This document shows positions 43,881 to 55,574 of a stretch of DNA of 64,000 bases, piece after piece. The notes under the pieces are model-generated. The model saw only the letters and a list, made by a program, of their open reading frames with translations, did no database searches and was not told where the DNA came from. This stretch comes from Ceratorhiza oryzae-sativae (Eukaryota > Basidiomycota > Agaricomycetes > Cantharellales > Ceratobasidiaceae), in NCBI GenBank assembly GCA_030998015.1, contig JARWMV010000047.1, positions 1 through 64,000 on the forward strand, in the 5' to 3' direction. Each line of letters starts with the position of its first letter. Positions within the stretch are counted from its first letter, which is position 1. Both the position numbers and the translations under genes were made by a program.

Positions 43881-45848
43881 TTATTTATCGGAGTGAGGGG
43901 TGCTTCGATCAACGACACTTGTGACGGAAAAACAGATTGGAAAGGCTATCATTAATATAAGCTGTCAGCAGCATCGTCAGGAGCTGGTAATGAGCAACAT
44001 ACCGGCAAGTGGAGCTCAGAGGCGCTCATAATCGGCCGTTGCGGCGAATCTTCTAACCAGCTCCCACGCGTCACATCTGAATCCGAGCTCAGTTCGGCGC
44101 AAAGGGCCCCTATTTGACGTAGCTGATTAAACTTCGTCTGGATAGACTCTGTAAAGCTGTGCCAGTCGGTTACATTCTTTTCGCGCGCCGTCAGGGTCAG
44201 GGCACGAAGAAAATGGTCACCTGGCCGAGAGGTACCGTCCTCGTTGAAGCCCACAGTTGATTCGTAGCTTCGCTCGTTCTCTTGGCTGGAGGCGAATGTA
44301 ACGAAAATAGGGGCGTCGGATATAGTGCTCTCTTCTTGGGAAGGGAGACTAAGGTCCTTGAGGTCAACCTTCTGGCGCATGAGCGCTCCGGCCATACAGC
44401 TCGCGAAAATGGAAAGAACGATAACGCCCGGCATCGTGTTTTCCACCACTGTTTGTTCCCACACGTTGCTGGAATTAAGTCGTGTTCGCCTCGGCACACA
44501 GGAGGTACGATCGCCACCGTCCCATCACCAAGCATAGAACGCGTGTGTCCTGTGAAGATTATCGCACGTACGTCACCGGGTCTCGTCGCTGAGCGCAGGA
44601 ACGACCGGACTCGGTTGAGCACATCCTCACGGTCAAAGTTGTTTCCTACTAGGGTTTGAACAGAATAAGCCCTCTGTCTAAATGCTGATTTGAGGGACTT
44701 GGTATCCAGCTGCGCACCCTGGAGGGAAGCCAAACTATGTCGATAAGCAAAATCACTTGCGTCCCTCTGGTAGTTACTGCCAATGACAAGCAACTTCCGC
44801 TCGGCCATGCTCTCAAAGTTTTGAGACATCGGAGTGTGGAATGTGGATTCTCCGTGTATGCTACCCGGTACACCCGTGTCGTCGAAAGAGTGCCATTGAG
44901 CTGGAGAGGATCGATATGATTCGCCGTCTTCTGCTACATACTGGATTTCCGCTATTTCGCAGAAATTCGCAACACCTTCGATGACGGCTTGTGGGGCGAC
45001 TGGGGTGCGATCGTCATCGTCGTGATCATGGGTATCCCTTGCAGCAGTATATGTCGTATTGATGCCTGATAACGGCAAATCGGAGGTCCTCGGTGGGCAA
45101 ACTTCCACGAGAACGTATTGGGAAATTTCGCAACTGCTCTCGCGGGTAGTTATTCTGGGGAGCGGTAATGTGGTAGCACGATGGAGTGAAGTTGGAGTCT
45201 TGAGCGCATGCGCGTACGTCGGGGGTGGGTGGACGGTCAACTGTCCTTTGGCTAATAAAATATTATTATTTCATATCATTTCGAGATTTGATACCTACAT
45301 GCCGTGTGAATATCAGGTTGATAGCTCTCTACTATTCCATCTCCAAGCAGATCGTGCCATCTGTCCTTTGACGGAGTTTTTCGTTTGGCCGGAGAGGACG
45401 ATGATCCAGAAGGTGAACCCAGGTTCGGAGAAGCCACCGCAGAGGCAAGACTGTTGACAATTGCAACTATGATAGCATACAGTCCAGATCGATTTAGAGT
45501 CAATCTGGGATATGTTATTAACTCACGTGCACTATGAGTCCGTGGCCCTTTGCCATTAGGGACTAGGAAATGTGACCAATTGCTCCCAGTATTACTGCTC
45601 GTTGAACCCCGCCGAGCGGTCTGCCCGAGTAACATAGTATTAGCACTTGGTAGACCGTGCGGTACACCATGCGAGAGCGTAACTCCTATTTTGCTGAAAC
45701 GTATTCCAGCTCTTCCTCCAGGAATCGGGATCGTAGGGTGAGTGGCTGCCAGAGAAGGATCTGACGTAGGCAGCTCTACCCAGTTGTCTTCTATTCTTGC
45801 GCCTGTTGTGGCGCGCCGAGTGTTTCTTCGAATGTAAGAACTCATGCC
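43881..45848 (-). pseudogene. caspase-like protein 1, frameshift between His and Cys motifs
   Basis: Minus strand. N-terminal exons from ATG 45848 (MSSYIRRNTRRATTG; later KRKTPSKDRWHDLLGDGIVESYQP) join through introns at about 45474-45532 and 45253-45301 to the main exon. Caspase-type core: ERKLLVIGSNYQRD (first strand), LDTKSLKSAFRQRAYSVQTL, GDVRAIIFTGHTRS (catalytic His), then VIVLSIFASCMAGAL (catalytic Cys) and APIFVTFASSQENERSYES. The His part and the Cys part are in different frames; they cross over at about 44470-44510, where I find no convincing intron, so a 1-bp indel is likely. It ends via the family's LP|GTATGT intron (43962-44002, only 41 nt) in a short exon with AFPICF, stop 43881. 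The N-terminal extension is longer than in its neighbours. Confidence 0.7.
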
Positions 45849-46583
45849 GCATACGTCAAACTCGAGATGTAGAGCGATCAAGTGGAGCAGGTAGTGTTTG
45901 AGCTATTTGTAAGGGTGCAACGCGCTTAACTGTGCCTCGTTGTTTCCGGGCATATAACGCATGGCTGACGCACACCTAGGGCCTGGGGGCTAGATGACAT
46001 GCAGTAGCCATACACATGTTTCCCCGCCATCCTTCGGCCTGTGAAGTATGGAGATCATTTGAGTGCCCTCTTTCGGGTCGCTAAAACATATTATCTGTTT
46101 GCCACAACGTTCGATCGCATTGTGTTCGACCGAGGCTGGTAAGGCTTTAGTGAAATAATTGGCCTACAAGCAGGTTTATTTTCCGAGTGAATGGCTGTAT
46201 GATTACGACCAGGTGCGACTCGAGAACCGCATCCCGACCCCACATATCTGGGTAAGGTCCCGCAGCAGTAGTCATTGCCACAGGCTCGCTAAGGCTTGTG
46301 TATGCAGTAGGATTTACTGGAGGAATGAAAATTATATCTCGAGGCACAAAATTAGAAATCACAATATGATAAATGAAAAAAACCAGGTGCAACTGTTGAC
46401 CATACAGCTGGATAAACCCGATGCGGCTGAACAACAAACCAGTCCGGGGCCCCAGACGTGTTCATTGCAAGGAGGATAATATGCATGCAAGTGATCAAGT
46501 ACCACACTGTTGCCGATACGCTCGTTTAGATTTATTGAAAAGTGCCTCGAAGATAGAGTAAAAGGCGACAGGGGCTAATTGGA

Positions 46584-47829
46584 TCATCGGTCTGAAATTA
46601 AGGCCTCTTCAGAACTCATTGGGAATAAGTATTTGTAGGACTAAAAATAGGAGAATCAGCAAAGGTGTATGGATCTCAAATTCAGCGCCTACTGGACGAC
46701 GGCTGGGGTCATCCACGATTAACCTTGGGTGCTGGGGATGGTCACGTAGCCACGAACGGGAATTGTCTGGCTCAAACGCTTGCGCAGCTCTTACTCTATT
46801 TAAGTAAAAGTTATCGTTCAATGTGTCAACGAAGTTGGTCCAAGTTTCGATTCCCGGGTCTTTGGCAGTCTCAGCAAGTGCCCACAGGAAATGGTCACGG
46901 GATTCCCGTTCATCCGGACTAAGCGACGATTCATATGTTTCCTCTCCCGATGTGCTGGAGCAGAAGGTGATATGTATCGGTACGTCTGAGAGGACTGGAT
47001 CTTGAAAATCTTCGCGGTTCCCAAAATCATCAATGCACACGCCTTGCTCTGCAAAGCCCCCAGCGAAACAAGTGGAGAGAATAGAAAGAATGATGACCCC
47101 TGGCCTAGCGTATGTTCGAATTGTCCGGTTCCATTCGGCAGCGGTGATCGTGACTTCTTCCTCGATCGGTGGAACCATTTCTGGGGCGGCTGACAGGGAT
47201 GGTCTAGTGGAGTGACCCGTGAACACAATCGCGCGAACATCGCCTGGCAATGCCGAGGCTATAAAGTCAGCGACCTTGCTCAAGACTTCGTCCCGTCTGA
47301 AGCCTGATTGGGTCATGGTTTCAACTGAGTAGCGCCGCGTTTGGAACGCCGACCGAAGTGCTCTGACGTCGTTTTGTAGCCCATAGAGAGATTGGTATAA
47401 AGTCGAGGCAATAGTGAATTGGGTACCCCTCCGCCTCGCCAGCGCATCATAGGTACTACCGATAATGAGCAGTTTTCTTTCAATATAGTGCGGAGCCGTA
47501 TGCCATGTGTTGGTGGTAGAGGCCGTTTGCTGTCTCGTAGGCAGGCCAGATGAAGACGCGAGAAGATCCAGAGATTCGAGGGCCGTCATAACTTCTACTA
47601 TATTTGATGATTCTTCGGCGGTACCCTCCCCTGGAAGACGGAACCCAGTACCGGGAGTCAGGGCGACGGGAGAGCTGACCGGTGTAGTTCCTGGATTAAT
47701 ATATTCAGTAAGGGCCGGATTGTAAACCTGGATGTGGGTCTGAATGGGTCGCGTTGGAACGACAATAGGGGGAGGAATGCTTCGAGATGAAAATGACGTG
47801 AGGCGCGAGCTAAATGATAGGAGGTACCA
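46584..47829 (-). CDS. caspase-like protein 2
   Basis: Main exon with the segment PGTTPVSSPVALTPGT (shared with paralogue 3), IERKLLIIGSTYDALARR, LQNDVRALRSAFQTRRYSVETM, GDVRAIVFTGHSTRP (catalytic His), ARPGVIILSILSTCFAGGF (catalytic Cys), SDVPIHITFCSSTSGEETYES, SRDHFLWALAETAKD and WLRDHPQHPRLIVDD. The 3' end has two readings: unspliced, a 26-residue tail with the hydrophobic LLILLFLVLQILI ending at 46609; or spliced at 46612-46663 (GTAGGC...TTTTTAG) to a tail with YLFPMSSEE ending at 46584, which matches the FP tail of the paralogues. The 5' exon is not resolved. Predicted Cys peptidase of the caspase/metacaspase clan; the Asp before the metacaspase DCCHSG motif is absent. Confidence 0.78.
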
Positions 47830-49011
47830 CTGACCGCTGCACTGAGCGTTCAGGTCTGACGGGCGGACGGACGGCTAGCATACAACAATGATAGATCCAT
47901 CAAGACATCCTCACAAGGGTGAGTAACCCTACGCACGAGGCTCATCTGTTGGCTGGCTTGAGTCCACCAAGAGACTATGCCAAACCGGTCTTATAGCGCG
48001 GTGGGTGGTCGTAGCTGGGCTAGTTGTATTGTTGTTGGAAGATGATTGGGCGTCATGTCGTCGCTGGTTATGTGTTGTGTATCGTACAACTAAAAGGTAG
48101 AAAAGATTAAACAAGTTCGCCCCCAATCAAACCAACTGGTTTACATGTGCTATCACCGGCCTGGTACGATGTTTGTCTGCAATGTCCCCTGGAGATCATG
48201 TTGAGTCAAGTATATTAGTGCCCAGAGCTCGCCTATTCGATAGTGCAGGTGCCCAAGTAAAGTAAGACAGGGGGGTCAATCACAAGGGGGGGGGGGATGA
48301 AGCTGTACACGAGTGCTTTTATGGAGAGGCGGAAATCAGTGCCGTTTCCTGATGAGAGGCTGGATGTCCTAATTTGACAGGAAGCCAAGCATGGTAATCC
48401 ATCATCCGGCATATCTAACTCGGTATAATAAGCATGATTGTGTAGTCGAGTTTTTGTTGGGTTCTACTCTGCTGACGATAAACTGCAGACGACGCAAATT
48501 TAGCGTCGTATTGCGGGACTCGGGGTGTGATTGCGGGGGTCGGGCACATGCTCCAGCCATATTTGAGGTGAATAGAGACTTCGGCTAAATCCAAGTATCG
48601 CTCATACCAGAACAATAACCAACGTGTGCGTGGAGTGAAAAAGCAGGAGCAGAGTGCTGATGGGGCCTGCTTGGTCCCTAGGTGAAGCACGAAACCAGCG
48701 GCAGAATAGAGTTTTAGTTGCCCCGTGGTTGACTCGTGGTATTCGCGCGGTAAGACTGGCAGTTGATATAGCCGGAATGATCACTTCGCTTCACCCATCG
48801 ACATAAACGTGGATTCGCATGACGGTCGAAAGGTTCAATACTGACCCCAATAGATCACGTGAAAATGGGGTTTTCTTTTATTGGCATCAATTTTATCGAC
48901 CAACATGAGACACGTGAAAGTGGTCGAATTCAGAATACAAGTACAACATGATATAACAGTACATTTATGGGATTCAATCACGTTATAAGGGCCAGGATGC
49001 GAAGCGGCGGC
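47830..49011. other. intergenic region in the caspase-like cluster
   Basis: No supported gene. Presumably holds the 5' exon and promoter of caspase-like gene 2 and the 3' flank of gene 3. An 11-bp poly-G run lies at 48286-48296. Confidence 0.45.
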
Positions 49012-50816
49012 TCAAGCACCCGCCATGACTGTATCGGATTTGGTTGGGAAGATTATTCCCATAGCCTGTTTACGGCATCAATGAGAACGGTACACAACCT
49101 ATCAGAAAACGAGACGAGACATACCGGAAGTCGTCCAGGTGTTGCAGCAATCATTGGATGCTGTTGATGGTTATAAAGCCATTCCCAAGGTCCTTCTTCT
49201 GTGAAATTCGACCCCATAGCTCGCACATAATCAAAGTATTGTTGTAACATCGTCATAAAATCCGACCATGTTTGGACCCGTGGGTCTCGGGCTACCGTGG
49301 CCAGTGCCAATAAAAAGTGGTCACGAGGCCGTTGGTCTCTTTCATTATAACTCGATTCAAAGGACATTTCGTCGGACTGACACGAGCTGAAAGTGATAAA
49401 GACCGGGGCATCGAGGGCTGCCACATTGCCGATCTCTTGGGACCCGGTAAAGTTGGTGACGCGAACCGCTTGATCAGCAAATGCGCCAGAGTAGCAGGAT
49501 GCCAAGATGGAAAGCACAACGACACCGGCTTTGGTATTCGCTCGGATGGCCTGGTTCCAATCGTGTGCGCTGATGATGATGTCGGACGAGACACCTGGAA
49601 GAACCATGCAAACAGAATCATGGTGTTTGATTGCATGCCCGGTGAAGACAAGTGCCCGTACATCCCCACGAAGAGCAGGACGTAAGAATCTGGCTATTTC
49701 TTCGACAAGTTCTGTCCTGTCACGAAGTTGGCGCTGGGTTATGGTATTAACCGAGTATCCCCGATTCCGGAACACAGACGCTAGGCTCTTCACGTCGTGA
49801 TGCGTTGCGTACAAGGCATTAAGCGACGAAGCGGTGCTAAATCGAGTACTCGCTTGCATGGTGTCTTTATCATAGTCACTGCCTATGATAAGCATTTTAC
49901 GCTCGCACCACTGGTCGGCCGTTTTGTAGGATGATTGGGAGTCCTGAGTAAACTGTCTCCCAGTGGGTAACACTTGGCAGATGAGCGCATCCAAATTTGA
50001 GACTGCCGCGAAGATATCGTCTAAAATTGGCTCCTGAACATCATACAATGTACTTCGCCTGTATGCTTCCGAGCCCGGGAATAGAGCCACGGGCGAGCCG
50101 GATGGGGTAGAACCTGGGTCGAGCAACTGTGTATGATCTGGGTTGATAGGTTGGATATGAGCGTACTCGTCGACGTCCGGAACAGCTATTGGAGCCGGGG
50201 GGTTGGGGATTCGGGATAGCAAACGACTCGGCGTGGTCGAAGCTGGGGGGGAAAGCAGGATCGAGGAGTCATTCTCGGCCAGCTCGAAGGTGGCCGTCTG
50301 GGGGGAACCTATAAAGCCATATTAAGCCTCGCACTCTTGCGAAGACTAGCAGCGTTCTACCATCTGCCATCTCCAAAATGGACGCTTCGTCTGTCGAGTT
50401 TGAGGTTGCGATTATATGGACCCATCTTGAGTGTGTGAGACTATGATCCAAAGACTCTGGACCGTGGAAAAGGCTGCCGCTGAGCGGCACAGCGTGGGCC
50501 ACGTTGTTGGCGGAATGAACTAGATGAGAATTTGATCTCAATACACCCTCTAGACATCTCGACAGTTCAATTTACCTGCGGCACCTATGCTGCGCTTTTG
50601 GTCATTCTCCGATGCGGCCCTCTTGAACCAGCGTGCTCTGGGCTCGATTTCCGACTTGACACGTCGGAGACTGTTTTGCCATTCGGACGCATTCGCTTTG
50701 AGTCGTTCGATTTTATCTCGTGGGGGAAATGTGTGGCGGCGAAGTATGGGTTTGTCGTGGGGGTCGGGTCGGTCCATAGCAGAAAATAGGTGGGCGGCGT
50801 CTAGGGAGTGGGGCAC
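49012..50816 (-). CDS. caspase-like protein 3
   Basis: Three exons on the minus strand: 50576-50816 (MPHSLDAAHLFSAMDRPDPHD...LRRVKSEIEPRARWF), a phase-1 intron 50309-50575, main exon 49125-50308, phase-0 intron 49066-49124 (donor GTATGT), and last exon 49012-49065 (AMGIIFPTKSDT...). Core: CERKMLIIGSDYDKDT, HHDVKSLASVFRNRGYSVNTI, GDVRALVFTGHAIKHHD (His), AGVVVLSILASCYSGAFAD (Cys), LDAPVFITFSSCQSDEMSFES, PRDHFLLALATVARDPRVQTW and WLYNHQQHPMIAATPGRLP. Both catalytic residues are kept. Exon layout and phases match paralogue 4 exactly. The N-terminal exon has charged-helix character. A role in programmed cell death or non-self responses is plausible by family but not shown. Confidence 0.82.
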
Positions 50817-51660
50817 CAGTCAACTGCTCATACGGCGTCAGTCCTCAGAGTTCAAATAGTTGGAACAAATCGCCTACGCCATGTTTCAGCTCGAGAAACC
50901 GGGATATGAGTGACGCGGAGAAGGTTACGCAAGAGGTATGGGCTTGCCGATGCCTTCCGATATAAAACTTGACCGGCAGGGCTGTGGAGACAATAGGGAA
51001 GTTAAGCTGCCGACGACTGCTTCGTGCTGCCAGGTTCCTGGAGACACGTTGTGGCGGAACCGAGCGGGCTTTTAAAAAAAAAACTCAAAAATCCTTTCTA
51101 GGGAAGATCCCGATCTAAAACTCCACCAAAAGCGACGAAAAGAAATACGGGACAGATGATCAGTTAAGGCTGTCCATAGCGAAGACGAAAACGCTGGTTG
51201 ATTATCACAGTTTGCTCCGACTTGGTTGAGTACGATCCGCGGTTCAAAGTGCGGAGATTCATCACCGATCAGGAGGTTCTGTCGATCGACACCATGAGCC
51301 GCAGCATTGGGTAGGGGCAACAACTTGGTCAGCAAGCCAAAAGTTATCAGCGAACAGTGACAGCCCTAAAAAATCCAGCATTTCGAGCCGCTCTCGTCTT
51401 CGCTGGTTAAGAGAGCAAGGGTGGCGGGTAAACCAGAATGTGCACACATTTGAAAGTGGTCTTTCCAGTCAGGGAATATTGCATAGTACAACAAGGCTGA
51501 CATACATACGCGACCCCGAGGAGAATTCAATGCGAATTCACGCTAAAATACCAATATAAACGCATCATTTGGTGGTTCCCAACTCGAACTTCAGTAGTAT
51601 AGCCACTGCGACAGGACGATGAGCGCGGAGCATCCGAAACTTACGCCCAGAGACGAAAAG
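50817..51660. other. intergenic region
   Basis: No supported gene. Two short minus-strand frames (51072-51447) lack motifs. Contains a poly-A run at about 51075-51083. Confidence 0.45.
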
Positions 51661-53286
51661 TTAGGCGGAAGGGATGCTTGGCATAGTGGGGAATACAACC
51701 TGGAATTTCTTAATTTCGAGTCAGTCGGGTGGCGTGTATGACCTTGGTGCTCAGAGACAACATACCGGAAGCTGTCCCCAAATAGGCAAAGAAAGCGCGG
51801 GAGTCTGGGGGTTCTTGCTAAGCCATTCCTGAAATCCTTCCTCTGCAGCTGTTGAGCCCAGGTGTCTGGCATAGGCGAAATACTGGTGGAGCAACATCAT
51901 GAACTTGGGCCATGAATCAAGGCTCGAGGTTCGGACTACTCTGGTGAAAGCCCACAAAAAGTGATCGCGAACGTTTAGTTCAACGTTGCCGAGAGCTGAC
52001 TCGTACGAGCTTTCTTGGGGACTACAAGAGGTAAAGGTGATGAAAACGGGGGCATCTAGACTGGCAAGTTTCTGTATTTCCCCGGGTTGTTTAAAATGGG
52101 CGAGAGGTATAGCCTGGTCGGTGAAGGCCCCAGAGAAGCACGTCGCGAATATGGATAGCACAATCACCCCCGGTTCTGAATGCGTTCGAATGTTTTCCTT
52201 CCAGTCTTTTGCACTGATAAAGATATTATCCGATATGCCGGGGAGTAGTATACATGGAGAATGGTCGCGAGTCATGATGGAGTGGCCACTGAAAACGATC
52301 GCACGGACGTCTCCTGGAAGCGCAGAAGCCATAAAGGCGGCCACTCTCGTGAGTATTTCGTCCCTGGTAAACTCCTGCGGAGTCAGAATCTCGATTTCAT
52401 AACCTAGCACTCCGAAAGTAGATTCCATGTCGTCTATATCGTTTTGAAGTGCGTGGAGCGACTGCAGCGAGCCGATGCTGAGTCGTGTGTTACACCTTTT
52501 GGTACGGTCACGATAGTCGCTCCCTATGATCAACATCTTTCTTTCGCAGAGCTGTTCAACGCTGTAAAATGTCTCCGTAGGCGACGTGATTCGTGTCGTA
52601 GCAGATGCGGGACTTTCGACAGGTGCCATCGGGATGAAAGTATTGTACCACTCTGGGGCTCGTGTGGAGCGAGACGGGTTTCGCTCATGGAAATTAGCGA
52701 CAGGAGTTGAGACGGCCGGGGCAGGGGAGGTTTGAATTCGAGGGTTTACATTCGGACATGGATCCAAAGGGCAAGAATTATTTCTGGCGCGAGCTGGTGA
52801 CCGGAGTGATCCTGTTGGTGGTGTGAGGTGTTGGTCAAAATCGAGTGCCTTGAGGCCTGCAAACTAGTCTGACATTCGATCGTGAACGTTAAAAAATATG
52901 CGTTCGTACCATCCCCTGCCTGAATATCTTGCCCCAGTTCGGTGGGGCGTTCAATTGGTAGTATTCCGGCCCACCGAAAACGAGAGTTCTGTCTCACAGC
53001 AACAGACTCGAGCGGATAGAGACTAGCCTGGAGTGGATGTGGCTTCGGCTTGAGGTTTGCAGTGTCTGTTCAAGTTCCTATCGACTCAGTCGGACGAGAC
53101 GATGATATGCATAGACTCACCCACCGGGGCCTCATCGTTCGAAACCACAGAGTGAAACAAGGGACCTTTGGTACCAATTTCCGAGCTTACACGTCGCAAC
53201 TTGGCCCCAGCTATCTGAATCTTGGACAGCTGTGGTCTAATATGATGACGGGATCCAGTCGGTTGTCGCGAGTTTGCTGGGTTCAT
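51661..53286 (-). CDS. caspase-like protein 4
   Basis: Three minus-strand exons: 53121-53286 (LRRVSSEIGTKGPLFHSVV, alignable with LRRVKSEIEPRARWF of paralogue 3), phase-1 intron 52812-53120, main exon 51766-52811, phase-0 intron 51709-51765, last exon 51661-51708 (KFQVVFPTMPSIPSA). Core: CERKMLIIGSDYRDRTKR, LQNDIDDMESTFGVLGYEIEIL, GDVRAIVFSGHSIMTRDHSP (His), PGVIVLSIFATCFSGAFTD (Cys), LDAPVFITFTSCSPQESSYES, VRDHFLWAFTRVVRTSS and WLSKNPQTPALSLPIWGQLP. Both catalytic residues are present. Closest to paralogue 3; a tandem duplication is likely. Confidence 0.83.
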
Positions 53287-53746
53287 GGTCAGAGGATAAC
53301 GACGGAGTTGGGAGGCGAGGCGACTTCATGCAACCCAAATAAGTCCAACTCGCAAGAAGCAAACAAGGAACGAGGTACGCTTGCTATACTGAATGAGGAA
53401 GAGTGACGTCGGTGTTGATTCCAAATCGATTCGTCTATCTGGCAGGGCCGATCAGATTTATGCCAAAAATCACATGCAAGAAGTCAAACCTCCTATCTAA
53501 TATTTTTCTTCCAATCAAGGGGCTTTTGAACTCGAAGGGCTTTTCTACCAGCCTGAACTACACGAGGAGGGTGGCGGACATTTAGATCCGAAACTAAACG
53601 AAAGCGGGGGAGGACAAAGAAAAATAACCACATTGGGATCGAGGCTCCTCCCGTTCCCAACTTTACACCGAATCAAGGACTGCAGCAACACGCCACTTGG
53701 ATGGTGCCGAAAATCAATAGAGTGATGAGATTTTGGGGTTGTACAC

Positions 53747-54196
53747 TCAAAAGACATAACCTAGAAAATGAAAACAAGCATCGAGAATATCTCACCTGGG
53801 CGGCTAACACCGAACATGTTCCTCAGCGCCTCCGGCTCGAAATACGCGAAGCCTAGCGCTACGTATCCACCCTCACGGGCGAGGGAACCACAAGCGAGCG
53901 CCATCACCCACCTTCGGGCCGGCGTCTTCCGAGTTTACGTCTTTGACACTCTCCAGAAACGCCATGCGACGCCAGTGGAGCCAGGATCCCAAAGTGAGCT
54001 CGAGCAGATCCAGATTTGACGAGATTTCGTCGGGCAACGTCGGTTGTGGTTGGCTCGTGGTCGCCGTGCGGCAGGCTACAATGCATCGCGGATCAAACGT
54101 GTGCTTAGACGCCGCGTGTTCCAGGGCCGTGTCAAACTCTAGTTGAGCCTTCGAGCAGGCCCGCGGCAAGCATCCGGGTGGAGATTCTTTGGTCAC
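53747..54196 (-). CDS. small unrecognised protein
   Basis: Three minus-strand exons from ATG 54196: 53908-54196 approximately (MTKESPPGCLPRACSKAQLEFDTALEHAASKH...; SSNLDLLELTLGSWLHWRRMAFLESVKDVNSEDA), 53796-53858 (LGFAYFEPEALRNMFGVSRP) and 53747-53760 (GYVF stop). The first donor is uncertain (GTGATG is the only one that keeps frame). About 125 residues, no signal peptide, no membrane segment, two separate Cys in the N-terminal part. It lies between the caspase-like cluster and the E2 gene, same strand as both. I do not recognise the family. Confidence 0.5.
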
Positions 54197-54426
54197 GTGC
54201 CAGAATAGACACTCGGTTCAAGGGGCAGAAGCAAACAGATCAAGGAGTAGGATGTCCAGGATAGAAATATTTTATTTACAAGCATTTTCAATTAATGGAC
54301 ACGACAAACGATGCAACATGGCCATCCCATGAATTCAATCAACTAGTTCCTTGTGAGAACCCAATGTAAACGGGCGCAGCGAGCCGGTTTCGCACAAGCA
54401 TGGGTGCCAAATCAAGTACCAAGAGC

Positions 54427-55477
54427 TCACTTGAGTAACTCCTCGACTACCCTGTCATCCGGGATCTTCGGGACGTTCGCACCTCGGTAATTCAAACGAC
54501 GAAGGACATCAATCTACCGGAGTATGCTCTGAATACAAGAAGCGCATTCGAACCGAAACAAAGTGCTCACCACCTTACTGCTCTCGAACCCAAGCGAGCA
54601 AAACTGATCCACGTGAGCTCGTTCAAGCCCCGCAATGGCGATCTCATCGCGAGGACCCGAACCTGCACCCCAGACTTGGTTAGAAACGATCAACTAATAA
54701 TTTCGTCAATGTCGCGTACCCGTTGGAGCTGACTTGCCGCCAGAGGAAATACCGGATGGCGGTGCTCCTGCATAGGTCTCCGCCCAATACTTTGCCGTCT
54801 CGTTGAAAGATGACCGGGATGTCAGGTAGTGTTTCGCAACTAGATGATTCGCGCAGGACTTCATATATAGCACGTGCTTCTCGAGATGTCGGCTCACCTT
54901 CTGCATCCTGGGGATCATCGGGTTCAGGACTGCACAAAAGGCTCTGGAGCGAAATGAGAGTCGATTTAAGTGTAAAAACGGGGGACCAGGCATCTTTGAG
55001 GATGTCGAGGCAAATAGCACCCTAGTTACTGTGTGCTCAGGTAGTTGGATTCAAGGAACGAGAGATTACTCACAGAAGCAGACGACACATTCGGGTGATA
55101 CACTTTCCTAATGAGCCCTTGTCGTTAGTTCAAGGTTAATTGCACGAATGGTGTCCCCCACGTTATAAACTTCATTTTCACTGGTTGGAAAGGGTATCCA
55201 TCTGGAATAACAATATCCTAAAACGTATGAGAGTGACTGAAGCTATGCACGAAAGCTAACTAACCACTTGATATGTTCCGCCTTGATAGGGAGTGTCTTC
55301 AGGGCCCGGGAAAGACCCGCGCAAGTGAAACGGATTATCCTCGACAAGCTCGATCGATATTTTGGACGTCTTGTCGTTCTTGCAATCTAATCTGAACGGT
55401 TTAATTTTTAAACAAACCACCATTCGCAAAGACGCACCAGCAATTTCCTTATTCACGCGCCGGAGTCGGGCATCCAT
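54427..55477 (-). CDS. UBC1: ubiquitin-conjugating enzyme E2, Ubc1/E2-25K class, with C-terminal UBA domain
   Basis: Accepts ubiquitin from E1 and extends chains; Ubc1/E2-25K enzymes favour Lys48 chains. Minus-strand exons from ATG 55477: [16 protein letters not shown], the UBC fold with [61 protein letters not shown] (active-site Cys in GAICLD), [21 protein letters not shown], then after an intron (about 54838-54894) [25 protein letters not shown]. The last exons give a UBA-like three-helix domain ([46 protein letters not shown]), stop 54427. About 220 residues, normal for the class. The UBA domain separates it from shorter E2s. No lesions. Divergent from glutathione synthetase. Confidence 0.93.
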
Positions 55478-55574
55478 TGTTGTCGGCGTCGGTTCTGGAG
55501 CAGCTGATGGTCACGTGACTCACAGATCAGTCAGCTCGGACATCGCTTAGCGATCACATCTGCAGCTCACGACC
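55478..55574. promoter_or_regulatory. 97-bp bidirectional promoter with a TCACGTGACTCA composite site
   Basis: The whole interval between the E2 and glutathione synthetase start codons is 97 bp. It contains TCACGTGA (55511-55518), the Cbf1-type palindrome, overlapping TGACTCA (55516-55522), the Gcn4/AP-1-type site. In yeasts these factors control sulfur amino-acid and general amino-acid genes, fitting a glutathione gene; binding here is inferred. Confidence 0.6.

Noticed and set aside
46147..46437. Minus-strand 96-codon frame with hydrophobic start
   Set aside because: No homology to the neighbouring paralogues, no splice continuity and ordinary composition; treated as non-coding.
43881..53286. 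Calling the cluster canonical type I metacaspases
   Set aside because: No N-terminal Pro/Gln-rich LSD1 zinc finger, and the DCCHSG Asp is missing; caspase-like is the safer name.
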